A stretch of 9,713 bases of DNA from JBDREC01 sp043820105 [NCBI: Pseudomonadota bacterium] (GCA_043820105.1 JBDREC010000110.1:1-9713), one strand, 5' to 3'; numbered from the stretch's first letter, positions 1 to 6,530 are shown. The notes: generated by a model not told the origin, from the letters alone. A program made the numbers and translations.

Positions 1-23
1 CCATATTATATATATGGCAGATA

Positions 24-62
24 TGAAAACAAAATGCAAGCAAATTCGAATGCGAATTTGCT
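24..62 (-). terminator. Intrinsic terminator of the SDR gene
   Basis: A perfect 10 bp stem (AGCAAATTCG at 39-48 and CGAATTTGCT at 53-62) closes a 4-nt loop. It starts seven bases after the SDR stop codon when read on the minus strand. Downstream on that strand comes the T-rich run TGCATTTTGTTTT. The stem is the strongest hairpin in the window, although the T-run is interrupted by a G and offset by a few bases. The other strand is also moderately T-rich after the stem, so it could act in both directions. The terminator role is inferred from position and shape. Confidence 0.65.
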
Positions 63-68
63 ATTATT

Positions 69-851
69 TCATATTTTTACTTTTTGGTGCCTATTTAGTG
101 ATTTTGAGGGCTTTATAAGACGTTTATTGCGGAATCGCTGACCATTTACTGGAATATCTATCCCAGTTACAAAAAGCTCTTCATCCATTAAAAAATGAAC
201 TGCTTTACAAATATCTTCAGGTTTTCCCCATCTTTTTAATAAAACCTGTTGTGCTTTTTTTTCTATTTCTTCTTTGCTTGTTTTTTCTGGAGCTAGGATG
301 GGTCCTGGGGAGATTGAGTTAACTCTTACTTGTGGAGCTAATTCTTTTGCTAAGGCTTTTGTAATTGAATCAAGACATGCTTTTGAAACAGAATAGGGCA
401 GATATCCTTTAAAGGGGTTTTTAACGCTTTCACAGGTAATGTTAATAATATTTCCTGTTCCCATAGTTCTCATTTTTTTCCCTAAAATAAGTGACAATAG
501 ATAAGGTCCCTTTGCATTAACAGACATAAAGGTATCAAAACTTTCTTCATCCAGGTTATCAAAGGCAGTTCTATAAAAGATGGAGGCATTATTGATGAGA
601 GTATTAATATGAATATTTTTTTCACCCAATTCTTTGCAGGCCTTTTTAATTTCTTCTGCTTTTGTAAGATCAAAGTGTGTTAAGATGCATTCACTGCCAA
701 AGGAAGTTAATATTTGCTGAGTTTCTAGCGCATCCTTTTCAGATCTATAATGATGCAAAACAATATTATACTTTTTCTTAGCCAAATAAATTGCAAGTTC
801 TTTTCCTATTCGTTTGCCTGCTCCTGTTATTAATACCCATTTATTATGCAT
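69..851 (-). CDS. SDR-family oxidoreductase, pteridine reductase-like
   Basis: This is a 260-residue NAD(P)H-dependent short-chain dehydrogenase/reductase with a Rossmann fold, probably cytoplasmic. The cofactor loop TGAGKRIG (residues 9-16) carries the Arg typical of the pteridine reductase branch (TGxxxRxG; FolM, PTR1). NNAS at 87-90, YSVSK at 153-157 (catalytic Tyr153 and Lys157) and the VRVNSISPGPI stretch (175-185) complete the fold. Members of this branch reduce dihydrobiopterin or dihydrofolate, so a role in pterin or folate reduction is likely. The position 13 residues before Tyr153, normally Ser or Asp, is Cys140. The family usually ends soon after the VNGQ segment, but here a basic tail of about 20 residues follows. 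The ATG at 849-851 has a good Shine-Dalgarno sequence, AGAAGGT (857-863), six bases upstream. The gene diverges from the ABC-F gene and stands alone. The SDR fold is certain; the substrate is inferred. Confidence 0.9.
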   Translation of the reverse strand: MHNKWVLITGAGKRIGKELAIYLAKKKYNIVLHHYRSEKDALETQQILTSFGSECILTHFDLTKAEEIKKACKELGEKNIHINTLINNASIFYRTAFDNLDEESFDTFMSVNAKGPYLLSLILGKKMRTMGTGNIINITCESVKNPFKGYLPYSVSKACLDSITKALAKELAPQVRVNSISPGPILAPEKTSKEEIEKKAQQVLLKRWGKPEDICKAVHFLMDEELFVTGIDIPVNGQRFRNKRLIKPSKSLNRHQKVKI

Positions 852-872
852 TATATACCTTCTAAATTTTTT

Positions 873-907
873 TTAACTCTTAACTCTTAACTCTCAATTC
901 TTAACTC
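873..907. repeat. Five-unit heptamer tandem array in the SDR leader
   Basis: Five exactly adjoining 7 bp units: TTAACTC at 873-879, 880-886 and 887-893, a variant TCAATTC at 894-900, then TTAACTC at 901-907. Two decayed units (CTAATCT, CTAAATC) may continue it to 921. The array lies between the candidate SDR promoter and its ribosome binding site, so the SDR transcript would carry repeated GAGUUAA. A unit count that is not a multiple of three matters little here because the array is untranslated. Confidence 0.85.
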
Positions 908-911
908 CTAA

Positions 912-939
912 TCTCTAAATCATCCTTATTTTATGTCAA
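912..939 (-). promoter_or_regulatory. Candidate sigma-70 promoter for the SDR gene
   Basis: On the minus strand a perfect TTGACA -35 box (934-939) is followed, 16 bp on, by a poor -10 box TAGAGA (912-917, three of six consensus bases). Transcription would begin near 905, inside or at the edge of the heptamer array. The -35 box is convincing; the -10 is weak, so the call is tentative. Confidence 0.35.
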
Positions 940-951
940 ACGTATTTTTTG

Positions 952-980
952 TTTACTAATTAATTTTATGGTAATATAAT
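952..980 (+). promoter_or_regulatory. Sigma-70 promoter for the ABC-F gene
   Basis: A perfect TATAAT -10 box (975-980) lies 17 bp after TTTACT (952-957, four of six -35 bases). Transcription would start near 987, giving a leader of about 40 nt. That leader contains the G+C-rich stretch CGGTAACGGTAACGGG (986-1001) and the palindrome CACGTG (1002-1007), both standing out from the AT-rich surroundings. Confidence 0.6.
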
Positions 981-1026
981 TGAATCGGTAACGGTAACGG
1001 GCACGTGATTAAGAAAAAAGGTAAAT

Positions 1027-2868
1027 ATGGCGCTTATATCTGTACATAATATAACAAAAGGATTTTCGGATCGTAATTTGTTTTCTGATGTTTCTTTTCA
1101 TATTAATGAGAAGGATCGTATTTGTCTTGTTGGACCTAATGGAGCAGGGAAATCTACGATACTTCGCATTCTTTTAGAGCAATCAAAACCTGATGATGGG
1201 ACAGTGTCAGTGCATCCAAATACCAGAGTCGGATATTTGCCTCAAGAGATTGATTATCATTCAAGCAAATCAGTTATAAAGGAAGTCTTAGCATCGATTC
1301 CAGAGGGCAAGCAAACTGCCAGAGATGAAGCAGAAGCTAGAAAAATTCTTCATGGAATGAGTTTTTCTCAAGAGGACATGGAAAGTCTGATTGAATCTTT
1401 ATCAGGTGGATGGAGAAGGCGGGTGTTTTTTGCAAAACTATTATTTGAAAAACCTGACCTTTTATTGCTTGATGAGCCTTCAAACCATCTTGATATAGAT
1501 AACTTATATTGGCTTGAGGATTATTTGAAATCTTTTTCTGGTGCTGTTTTTATGATAGCTCATGATCGATATCTAATAAATAAGGTTTGTAATAAGATTT
1601 ATGAAATAGATTCTGGTTACTTTGTTAAATATACTGGAAATTATAATTTATATTTAGAGGAAAGACTTAAGAATCAAGAGCTTCATGAAAAAAGAATAGA
1701 AGAGCAGAAAAAAGAAATGGCTCGCCTGCAAGAATATATTAATAAAAACAAGGCTGACAAGAGAAGGGCTGCCCAGGTTAGAAGTCGTCAAAAAGTTCTT
1801 AATAAGATGGAACGTATTCAACCTTTAAAATATTCAAAAAAATTAAATTTTAAAATTCCTCAACCTGACAGGGGTCCTGATACTTATATTTGTGCAAAAG
1901 GTGTTGATAAGGCTTTTGGTGAAAAAATTGTTTTAAAAAATCTAGATCTAAACTTAAGAAGAGCAGAAAAAGCCGCCATTGTTGGAGCTAATGGTTGTGG
2001 AAAAACAACCTTGCTGAAGATATTGGCAGCGAATCTTCAAAAAGATGCAGGTGATGTTTCTATTGAGAGTAGGTTAAGTGTGTTCTATTATTCCCAACAT
2101 TCAATGGAAGATTTAAATGAGGAAAAAACGGTTTTAGACGAATTTACAAGCATTGCTACATATAACAACTTTCCAGATATTAGAAAGTTTTTAGGTCTTT
2201 TTTTGTTTTCGCAGAATGAAGTAGAAAAAAAGATAAAAATTTTATCAGGTGGTGAAAGAGCACGCCTGACTTTAGCTAAAATGTTTTTAATCAAACCTGA
2301 TTTGCTGATTCTTGATGAACCAACTAACCATTTAGATATAGCTTCAAGAGAAGTTTTAGAAAATGCCTTAATTCAGTTTTCTGGTGCAGTGATTTTTGTG
2401 TCGCACGATAGAACCTTTATTCAAAATATTGTTAATAATATTTATGAAATGATTGATGGTAAGCTTGAGCATTATATTGGGAATTATGAAGACTATTTAA
2501 GGAGGAAAGCTCCAGGGATTATTGAGGAAGATAAAGAAGTGAAAAGCGAAAAGGAAAAAGGGAAAAGTGAAAAGACTGATAAGAATGAAGATAGAAGTAA
2601 AAAAAGAGAAGAAGCAGAAGAAAGAAATAGAATTTATAAGATAAAGAAAAAGATTCAAGATAAGATAGATAAGATCGAAAAGAAGATGTTGGAAGCAGAA
2701 GAAAGAATGAAGGAAATAGAGGGGTTTTTATTGGAAGAAGAAGTTTATAAGAATAAAGATTTGTTAATAGTATTGAAAAAAGAGCATGATGATTTGAAGT
2801 GGCAGCTTCATGAATTTGATAAAGAATGGGAAGAGCTGGTTGAAGAGTTATCTGTTATTGAAAATTGA
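1027..2868 (+). CDS. ABC-F family ATPase (ribosome-associated translation factor)
   Basis: A 613-residue soluble protein with two ABC ATPase domains in tandem and no membrane segment, the ABC-F layout. Domain 1 has Walker A GPNGAGKST (36-44), signature LSGGW (125-129), Walker B LLLLDE (145-150) and switch His179. Domain 2 has Walker A GANGCGKTT (320-328), signature LSGGE (406-410), Walker B LLILDE (426-431) and His460. The charged linker between them (about 210-285) corresponds to the arm that contacts P-site tRNA in this family. A lysine/glutamate-rich C-terminal coiled coil (about 500-613) resembles the extensions of Uup and YheS. ABC-F proteins act at the ribosomal E site to relieve stalling, and some protect against antibiotics; which role applies here cannot be read from sequence. 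The ATG at 1027 follows AAGGT (1018-1022) with a short spacing. The gene is transcribed alone, divergent from the SDR gene. Confidence 0.93.
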   Translation: MALISVHNITKGFSDRNLFSDVSFHINEKDRICLVGPNGAGKSTILRILLEQSKPDDGTVSVHPNTRVGYLPQEIDYHSSKSVIKEVLASIPEGKQTARDEAEARKILHGMSFSQEDMESLIESLSGGWRRRVFFAKLLFEKPDLLLLDEPSNHLDIDNLYWLEDYLKSFSGAVFMIAHDRYLINKVCNKIYEIDSGYFVKYTGNYNLYLEERLKNQELHEKRIEEQKKEMARLQEYINKNKADKRRAAQVRSRQKVLNKMERIQPLKYSKKLNFKIPQPDRGPDTYICAKGVDKAFGEKIVLKNLDLNLRRAEKAAIVGANGCGKTTLLKILAANLQKDAGDVSIESRLSVFYYSQHSMEDLNEEKTVLDEFTSIATYNNFPDIRKFLGLFLFSQNEVEKKIKILSGGERARLTLAKMFLIKPDLLILDEPTNHLDIASREVLENALIQFSGAVIFVSHDRTFIQNIVNNIYEMIDGKLEHYIGNYEDYLRRKAPGIIEEDKEVKSEKEKGKSEKTDKNEDRSKKREEAEERNRIYKIKKKIQDKIDKIEKKMLEAEERMKEIEGFLLEEEVYKNKDLLIVLKKEHDDLKWQLHEFDKEWEELVEELSVIEN

Positions 2869-2937
2869 TTGTTTTAGGAGGTTTAAATAAATTAGAATAA
2901 TCAATAATTAATAAATAATAATTAATAATTAATTTTT
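2869..2937. other. AT-only spacer between convergent genes with an orphan Shine-Dalgarno sequence
   Basis: This spacer separates the ends of the ABC-F gene and dgt. It contains AGGAGG (2876-2881), a perfect Shine-Dalgarno sequence with no usable start codon or open frame after it. From about 2890 to 2937 it is almost purely A and T, built from repeated AATTAATAAT-like units that can pair only through A-T bonds. I see no G+C-stabilised terminator for either gene. Confidence 0.5.
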
Positions 2938-4101
2938 TTAGACTTTTACAAGAGGATCAAAGAGCTTATTGTATTCGTCAATTGCATATCTATCAGTCAT
3001 ACCCGCTACATAATCACAAACTATTCTTTTTAGACTGTTTTCTTTATCAACTTTCTTTTGGATTTTGTGTGGCATCATTTTGGGATTATTTAGGTAAGAA
3101 TTGAAAAGCCGGTTAATAATCATTCTGGCTTTTTCTTCCATTCTGACAACTCTGTAATGTCTGTATAGATTTCCCATTAAAAAATCCATTAATTGATAAT
3201 TGTATTCATGCATTTTCTCACTGAATTTAGCTAAAAAGTTTTCTGCATTTCTGATATCATTTATTGTGTTAATATTATTTTGGTTTATATTAATACTGGT
3301 TTGTTCAATTAGGTCATTTAATTGCAGTTCAAGAATTTGTTCTATTGTTTTTTTAATCATCATCTTGCGATTTCTGATTTGGAATTTATCAAGGACTAGC
3401 TTTACTGCTTCTTTCCAAAGTTCAAGATCATTGAGCATTTCATATTTTAATAAACCTGACTGCAAACCATCATCAAGATCGTGGGCATTAAAGGCTATCA
3501 CATCTGTTAAATTTATTATTTGGGCTTCTAAAAATGGTTTATCTTCTGGATTTAAATCTACAGGTACTTCTGAATAATCATAACTTGTTGTATGTTTTAT
3601 AATGCCTTCTCTGAGTTCATAGCAGAGATTTAGGCCTTCTACATCTGGTAAGGCATATTCAAGTTTATCAACAACTCTTAAACTTTGCTCATTGTGACTG
3701 AATCCTTTTTCAGCTTCCATTAATTCATTAAGAATCTTTTCACCAGCGTGTCCAAAGGGAGTGTGGCCAATGTCATGGGCAAGAACTAAACCCTCAATAA
3801 GATCTTCATTTAATTTTAAAGCCCTGGCTATGATTCTTGAAGCCTGGGAAACTTCAATTGAATGTGTTAAGCGAGTTCTATAATGATCACCTTCATGGTT
3901 TACGAAAACTTGGGTTTTATATTCAAGGCGCCGAAAAGCTTGGGTTTGAATAATTCTTTGAATATCAATTTGAAAATCAGTGCAATAGGGATGTTTTTCT
4001 TCTTTTATTCTTCTTCCTTTGCTTTGGGCGCATTTAACAGCAAAAAGAGCAAGATTCTCCAGTTCCCTTTTTTCTAATTCATTAGTTGTTAATGTTGTCA
4101 A
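2938..4101 (-). CDS. dgt: dGTPase-like deoxynucleoside triphosphohydrolase (HD superfamily)
   Basis: A 387-residue cytoplasmic enzyme expected to hydrolyse dGTP or other dNTPs to deoxynucleoside and triphosphate, helping to set dNTP pools. The HD metal site is complete: His80 in RLTHS, His109-Asp110 in HDIGHTPFGHAGE (109-121, also with His113 and His118), and Asp200 in NLTD, followed by the family motif NAHDLDDG (205-212). SHNEQS (135-140) and the N-terminal TQAFRRLEYKTQVF region (53-66) are also typical. The length matches the shorter dGTPase-like class rather than the roughly 500-residue E. coli enzyme. No in-frame ATG lies near the N-terminus; translation starts at TTG (4099-4101), supported by a strong ribosome binding site. 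Upstream lies a 412 bp structured intergenic region with a sigma-54-like promoter. The gene ends convergently with ABC-F. Which nucleotide it prefers, and whether it needs dNTP activation, cannot be told from sequence. Confidence 0.93.
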   Translation of the reverse strand: MTTLTTNELEKRELENLALFAVKCAQSKGRRIKEEKHPYCTDFQIDIQRIIQTQAFRRLEYKTQVFVNHEGDHYRTRLTHSIEVSQASRIIARALKLNEDLIEGLVLAHDIGHTPFGHAGEKILNELMEAEKGFSHNEQSLRVVDKLEYALPDVEGLNLCYELREGIIKHTTSYDYSEVPVDLNPEDKPFLEAQIINLTDVIAFNAHDLDDGLQSGLLKYEMLNDLELWKEAVKLVLDKFQIRNRKMMIKKTIEQILELQLNDLIEQTSININQNNINTINDIRNAENFLAKFSEKMHEYNYQLMDFLMGNLYRHYRVVRMEEKARMIINRLFNSYLNNPKMMPHKIQKKVDKENSLKRIVCDYVAGMTDRYAIDEYNKLFDPLVKV

Positions 4102-4107
4102 AGTATA

Positions 4108-4114
4108 CTCCTTA
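4108..4114 (-). promoter_or_regulatory. Strong ribosome binding site fixing the dgt TTG start
   Basis: On the minus strand TAAGGAG lies six bases before TTG at 4099-4101. It is the best-placed Shine-Dalgarno sequence in the window and is the reason to accept the TTG start. Confidence 0.85.
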
Positions 4115-4146
4115 TTAATAGCTTTTTAGCTTCTAACTTTTCTAAT

Positions 4147-4248
4147 AAAAAAAACTTGATCAAGCAAGAAAGAAGTTGTCCCACTTTTGAAGCCTAATCT
4201 TCACGCTTTCAGTTTTGAATTATTTTAAGATGTAGAATTTATAGGCTC
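4147..4248 (-). ncRNA. Candidate structured small RNA or dgt leader
   Basis: This is the stretch directly downstream of the sigma-54-like promoter at 4258-4275. Read on the minus strand, AGCCTA at its 5' end (4242-4247) pairs with TAGGCT (4191-4196). Immediately inside, ATCTT pairs with AAGAT, giving a nested stem around an AT-rich loop. It ends with the palindrome CTTGATCAAG (4155-4164) followed by eight T residues (4147-4154), which could stop transcription, although a stem of 3-4 pairs is weak for a terminator. The whole could equally be the first part of a long dgt 5' leader. I match it to no known RNA family. The evidence is structural only. Confidence 0.22.
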
Positions 4249-4257
4249 AATTTTTTT

Positions 4258-4275
4258 TTGCATGAAATGTGCCAG
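4258..4275 (-). promoter_or_regulatory. Candidate sigma-54 (-24/-12) promoter pointing towards dgt
   Basis: On the minus strand CTGGCACA, four bases, then ATGCAA matches the RpoN consensus YTGGCACG-N4-TTGCW, with exactly 10 bp between the invariant GG (4273-4272) and GC (4261-4260). The mismatches are A for the final G of the -24 element and ATGC for TTGC. The predicted start is near 4248, leaving about 147 nt before the dgt TTG. It could drive dgt, a small RNA, or both. No activator gene is visible nearby. Confidence 0.45.
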
Positions 4276-4310
4276 TTTTAGTTTTATCTTTTAAAAATCC
4301 TAAACTGGCA
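4270..4310. repeat. Inverted repeat upstream of dgt
   Basis: TGCCAGTTTTAG (4270-4281) and CTAAACTGGCA (4300-4310) are inverted copies apart from one extra T, separated by 18 bases. The left arm overlaps the -24 element of the sigma-54-like promoter. Neither strand has a T-run after the right-hand arm, so it is not an intrinsic terminator. The right arm overlaps a second palindrome, CTGGC-ATG-GCCAG (4305-4317). A protein-binding role is possible but unproven. Confidence 0.55.
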
Positions 4311-4430
4311 TGGCCAGAACCAAAAAGGGAATCAACACATCATCTTAATTCAAAATTAATTGCTAGTATCAAGTGGCTTCAGCTATCGGACTTCGGGCTA
4401 CAAGGACTCAATATTTTAGCTTATTTTTTA

Positions 4431-4490
4431 CTATGGTAGATGTACCAGTTTTACGTCCCTATGGTGGGTCAGTTTTCAATCCCATTGGCA
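4431..4490 (-). mobile_element. Possible remnant of an IS21-like element end
   Basis: Read on the minus strand from 4490, the sequence begins TGCCAATGG and then has two repeats, each AAAACTG followed shortly by ACCATAG (4476 to 4459 and 4452 to 4431). The phrase GAAAACTGACCCACC closely resembles, from memory, the multiple terminal repeats at IS21-family ends, which begin with TG. A third related unit lies at 4265-4280 (14 of 16 bases identical to 4438-4453). No transposase, second end or target duplication can be seen in the gap 4102-4513. It could instead be a set of regulator binding sites. Confidence 0.28.
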
Positions 4491-4513
4491 GAGGCTAAAA
4501 AAATCAATGTGAT

Positions 4514-6322
4514 TTAATTACCATTATCATTAAAAAACTCTATATAGTCGCTTTCATTTTCTATTAAATATGAATGTTTTCCTATTAAAGGTGTTTTTCC
4601 TTTGCGAAGCATTATTATTTGGTCTGAATCTTTTATAGTTGAAACTCTATGTGCAATCGTTAGTGTTGTTTTGTACCTAACAGCGTTTGGCAACGAATTA
4701 TAAATTGATTTTTCAGTAATATTATCAAGTGCTGACGTAGGTTCATCAAGAATAAGGATATCAGGATTTTTTACTAAAGCTCTAGCCAAAGATATACGTT
4801 GCTTTTGACCTTCTGAAAGATTTTTACCTTTTTCTTGAATTTTTGTTTCGTATTTTTCTGGAAGGCTTTCTATGAATTCGTGAATTCCAGCAATTTTTGC
4901 TGCTTTTATGATTTCACTCATAGAAGCTTCCAGATTACCATATCTTAAGTTTTCTGTCACTGATCCTGTTAGTAATGTTGTGGATTGTGCTACATATCCA
5001 ATTCTGTTTCTTAATGATCTTACATTATATTCCAGGACATTTTTGTTATCAAAAATTATATGGCCTTTTGTTGGTCTATAAAGCTGCATTATAAGTGAAA
5101 TGAATGTTGTTTTGCCAACGCCACTTTCACCAATAATGGCCCAGTTTTCACCTTTATTTATTTTTATTGAAATATTATTAAGGATGGTTTTTGGGGGATC
5201 ATATGAAAAAGATACATCTTTAAATTCAAGATCTCCTTCTAGTTTGTCTATCTTTAAACCAACTTCAGTATTAGGTTCTGGGATTGTTTCAAATAGTGCA
5301 ACAGTTCTGTTCAGAGCTGCTTTTGCGCTTTGATATTGATTAATACTTGAGCTTAAGAAATTAACTGGACCATAAACATAACCAAGGTAGGAACGAAATG
5401 CAATTAAACTTCCTAATGTCCAATGGTCTGTAATTACCCAATAAGCCCCAAAACCCAAGACAAAATATTCAGCCAGTTTTGGAACAAAAGTTTGCAGAGT
5501 ACCACTTAAAGAATTCAACATTAATTGTTCATTAGCCAGTCTATTATTTTGTTTTATTTCATCACATATTTTTGTAATTGAACGCTGTTCTGAAGCAAAG
5601 GCTTTTATTAGTGGGATCGAGGAAAGCAGCTCCTGGAAAACGCCCTGATATCTTGCATGTCTTTCGCTATTTCTGTGACTCATTATATATGTTCTTTTTG
5701 CAAAAAACCGTGTAACAAATACTGAAATTGGTAAAAACAAAATAACAGGCACAGCTATTCGCCATTCAAGATAAACTAAAAATCCAACACCACCAAAAAA
5801 TTTTATAATATGAACAAAGATTTGAACTACAGTGCTTGAAAAAAACCATTTAATACTACCTAGGTCTCCAGTTAAGCGGGACATTAAATAGCCTTGCTGT
5901 ATTTTATCAAAAAAGCTTTTTGGCAGGGATAAAATTCTTTGAAGGAGTTTGGTTTGCAGGTCTAACATCACTTTTTGATCAAATCTTGTATTGTAAAACA
6001 TGTTTAATTTGCTAGATGTTTGAGTGATTATCATAATACTTGCCATTAATCCAAGTACTGGTAACAAAAGGACTAACTGCTTTTTCATTATTACATCATC
6101 AATAAGATATCTTGAAATTAAGGGCATTGGAAAGGCTAGCATAGAATTTATAAATAGCAATGTATAAGCAATTGCACCTAATTTCCAGTATTTAAATACA
6201 GAAGGAAAAATATAGGCTAAGCTTTCTTTAAGCTTTCCATAGCTTTTCCCTTTTGGAATTGAATCTTCAGGAAGCTCAGCTTTAAGAGCTTGTTTTAGTA
6301 ATTTTAACCATTCATTCTTCAT
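4514..6322 (-). CDS. ABC exporter half-transporter (fused membrane and ATPase domains)
   Basis: A 602-residue type IV ABC exporter expected to work as a dimer in the inner membrane. After about 45 cytoplasmic residues the membrane domain runs to about 330, with hydrophobic segments near 48-70, 85-103, 163-183, 188-205, 280-298 and 305-325. The ATPase domain follows: A-loop Tyr374, Walker A GESGVGKTT (398-406), Q-loop Gln446, signature LSEGQ (502-506), Walker B DILILDE (521-527), D-loop SALD and H-loop His558. The signature has Glu at the variable third position; the Ser and the following Gly that contact ATP are kept, so it should be active. There is no C39 peptidase domain. The substrate (lipid, peptide or drug) cannot be told. 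The ATG at 6320-6322 has only a weak AAAAG upstream. It diverges from the metallopeptidase gene across a shared 245 bp control region and has no clear terminator. Confidence 0.92.
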   Translation of the reverse strand: MKNEWLKLLKQALKAELPEDSIPKGKSYGKLKESLAYIFPSVFKYWKLGAIAYTLLFINSMLAFPMPLISRYLIDDVIMKKQLVLLLPVLGLMASIMIITQTSSKLNMFYNTRFDQKVMLDLQTKLLQRILSLPKSFFDKIQQGYLMSRLTGDLGSIKWFFSSTVVQIFVHIIKFFGGVGFLVYLEWRIAVPVILFLPISVFVTRFFAKRTYIMSHRNSERHARYQGVFQELLSSIPLIKAFASEQRSITKICDEIKQNNRLANEQLMLNSLSGTLQTFVPKLAEYFVLGFGAYWVITDHWTLGSLIAFRSYLGYVYGPVNFLSSSINQYQSAKAALNRTVALFETIPEPNTEVGLKIDKLEGDLEFKDVSFSYDPPKTILNNISIKINKGENWAIIGESGVGKTTFISLIMQLYRPTKGHIIFDNKNVLEYNVRSLRNRIGYVAQSTTLLTGSVTENLRYGNLEASMSEIIKAAKIAGIHEFIESLPEKYETKIQEKGKNLSEGQKQRISLARALVKNPDILILDEPTSALDNITEKSIYNSLPNAVRYKTTLTIAHRVSTIKDSDQIIMLRKGKTPLIGKHSYLIENESDYIEFFNDNGN

Positions 6323-6453
6323 CTTTTATTACAAATTTTCAGTAATTCTGATTGTTTTCCTTAAAATATTTGATAAATGTTGTAGTTTAATTTCACCTTA
6401 TTTAATAAATTTCAATATAATTCTTTTGGGGCACAATATGGTCATTTAAAATT

Positions 6454-6468
6454 TTAAAACTGTTTTAA
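6454..6468. promoter_or_regulatory. Palindrome, candidate enhancer-binding-protein site
   Basis: TTAAAAC-T-GTTTTAA is a perfect palindrome with 7 bp arms, centred at 6461. It lies about 79 bp upstream of the start predicted from the sigma-54 promoter, within the usual range for NtrC-type activator sites. The half-site AAAACTG also recurs upstream of dgt. It is AT-rich, so chance is a real alternative. Confidence 0.35.
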
Positions 6469-6513
6469 TTTATGTAAGTGCTTGTAATTAGTAGTCTCTC
6501 TTTACTTCTAGAA

Positions 6514-6530
6514 TGGCATGCTATTTGCAT
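6514..6530 (+). promoter_or_regulatory. Sigma-54 (-24/-12) promoter of the metallopeptidase gene
   Basis: TGGCATG (6514-6520), CTAT, then TTGCAT (6525-6530) matches TGGCACG-N4-TTGCW except T for C at one position. GG (6515-6516) and GC (6527-6528) are exactly 10 bp apart. The predicted start is near 6540, giving a 28-nt leader to the GTG at 6568. Such promoters need a AAA+ activator bound upstream; none is encoded in the window. Confidence 0.75.

Noticed and set aside
1-17. Palindrome CCATAT...ATATGG at the window edge
   Set aside because: Short and AT-rich, with no adjacent gene in view to give it meaning.
482-673. Shorter open frames of 60-80 codons inside the SDR, ABC-F, exporter, peptidase and kinase genes
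   Set aside because: All overlap long genes with clear domains and none shows a domain or good translation signal.
2885-2937. Bidirectional terminator between ABC-F and dgt
   Set aside because: The pairing is almost entirely A-T, with no stable stem followed by a T-run.
3200-3577. 125-codon plus-strand open frame opposite dgt
   Set aside because: It lies wholly inside dgt in antisense; its hydrophobic, Ser/Ile/Phe-rich product is typical of reading an AT-rich gene backwards, and no ribosome binding site supports it.
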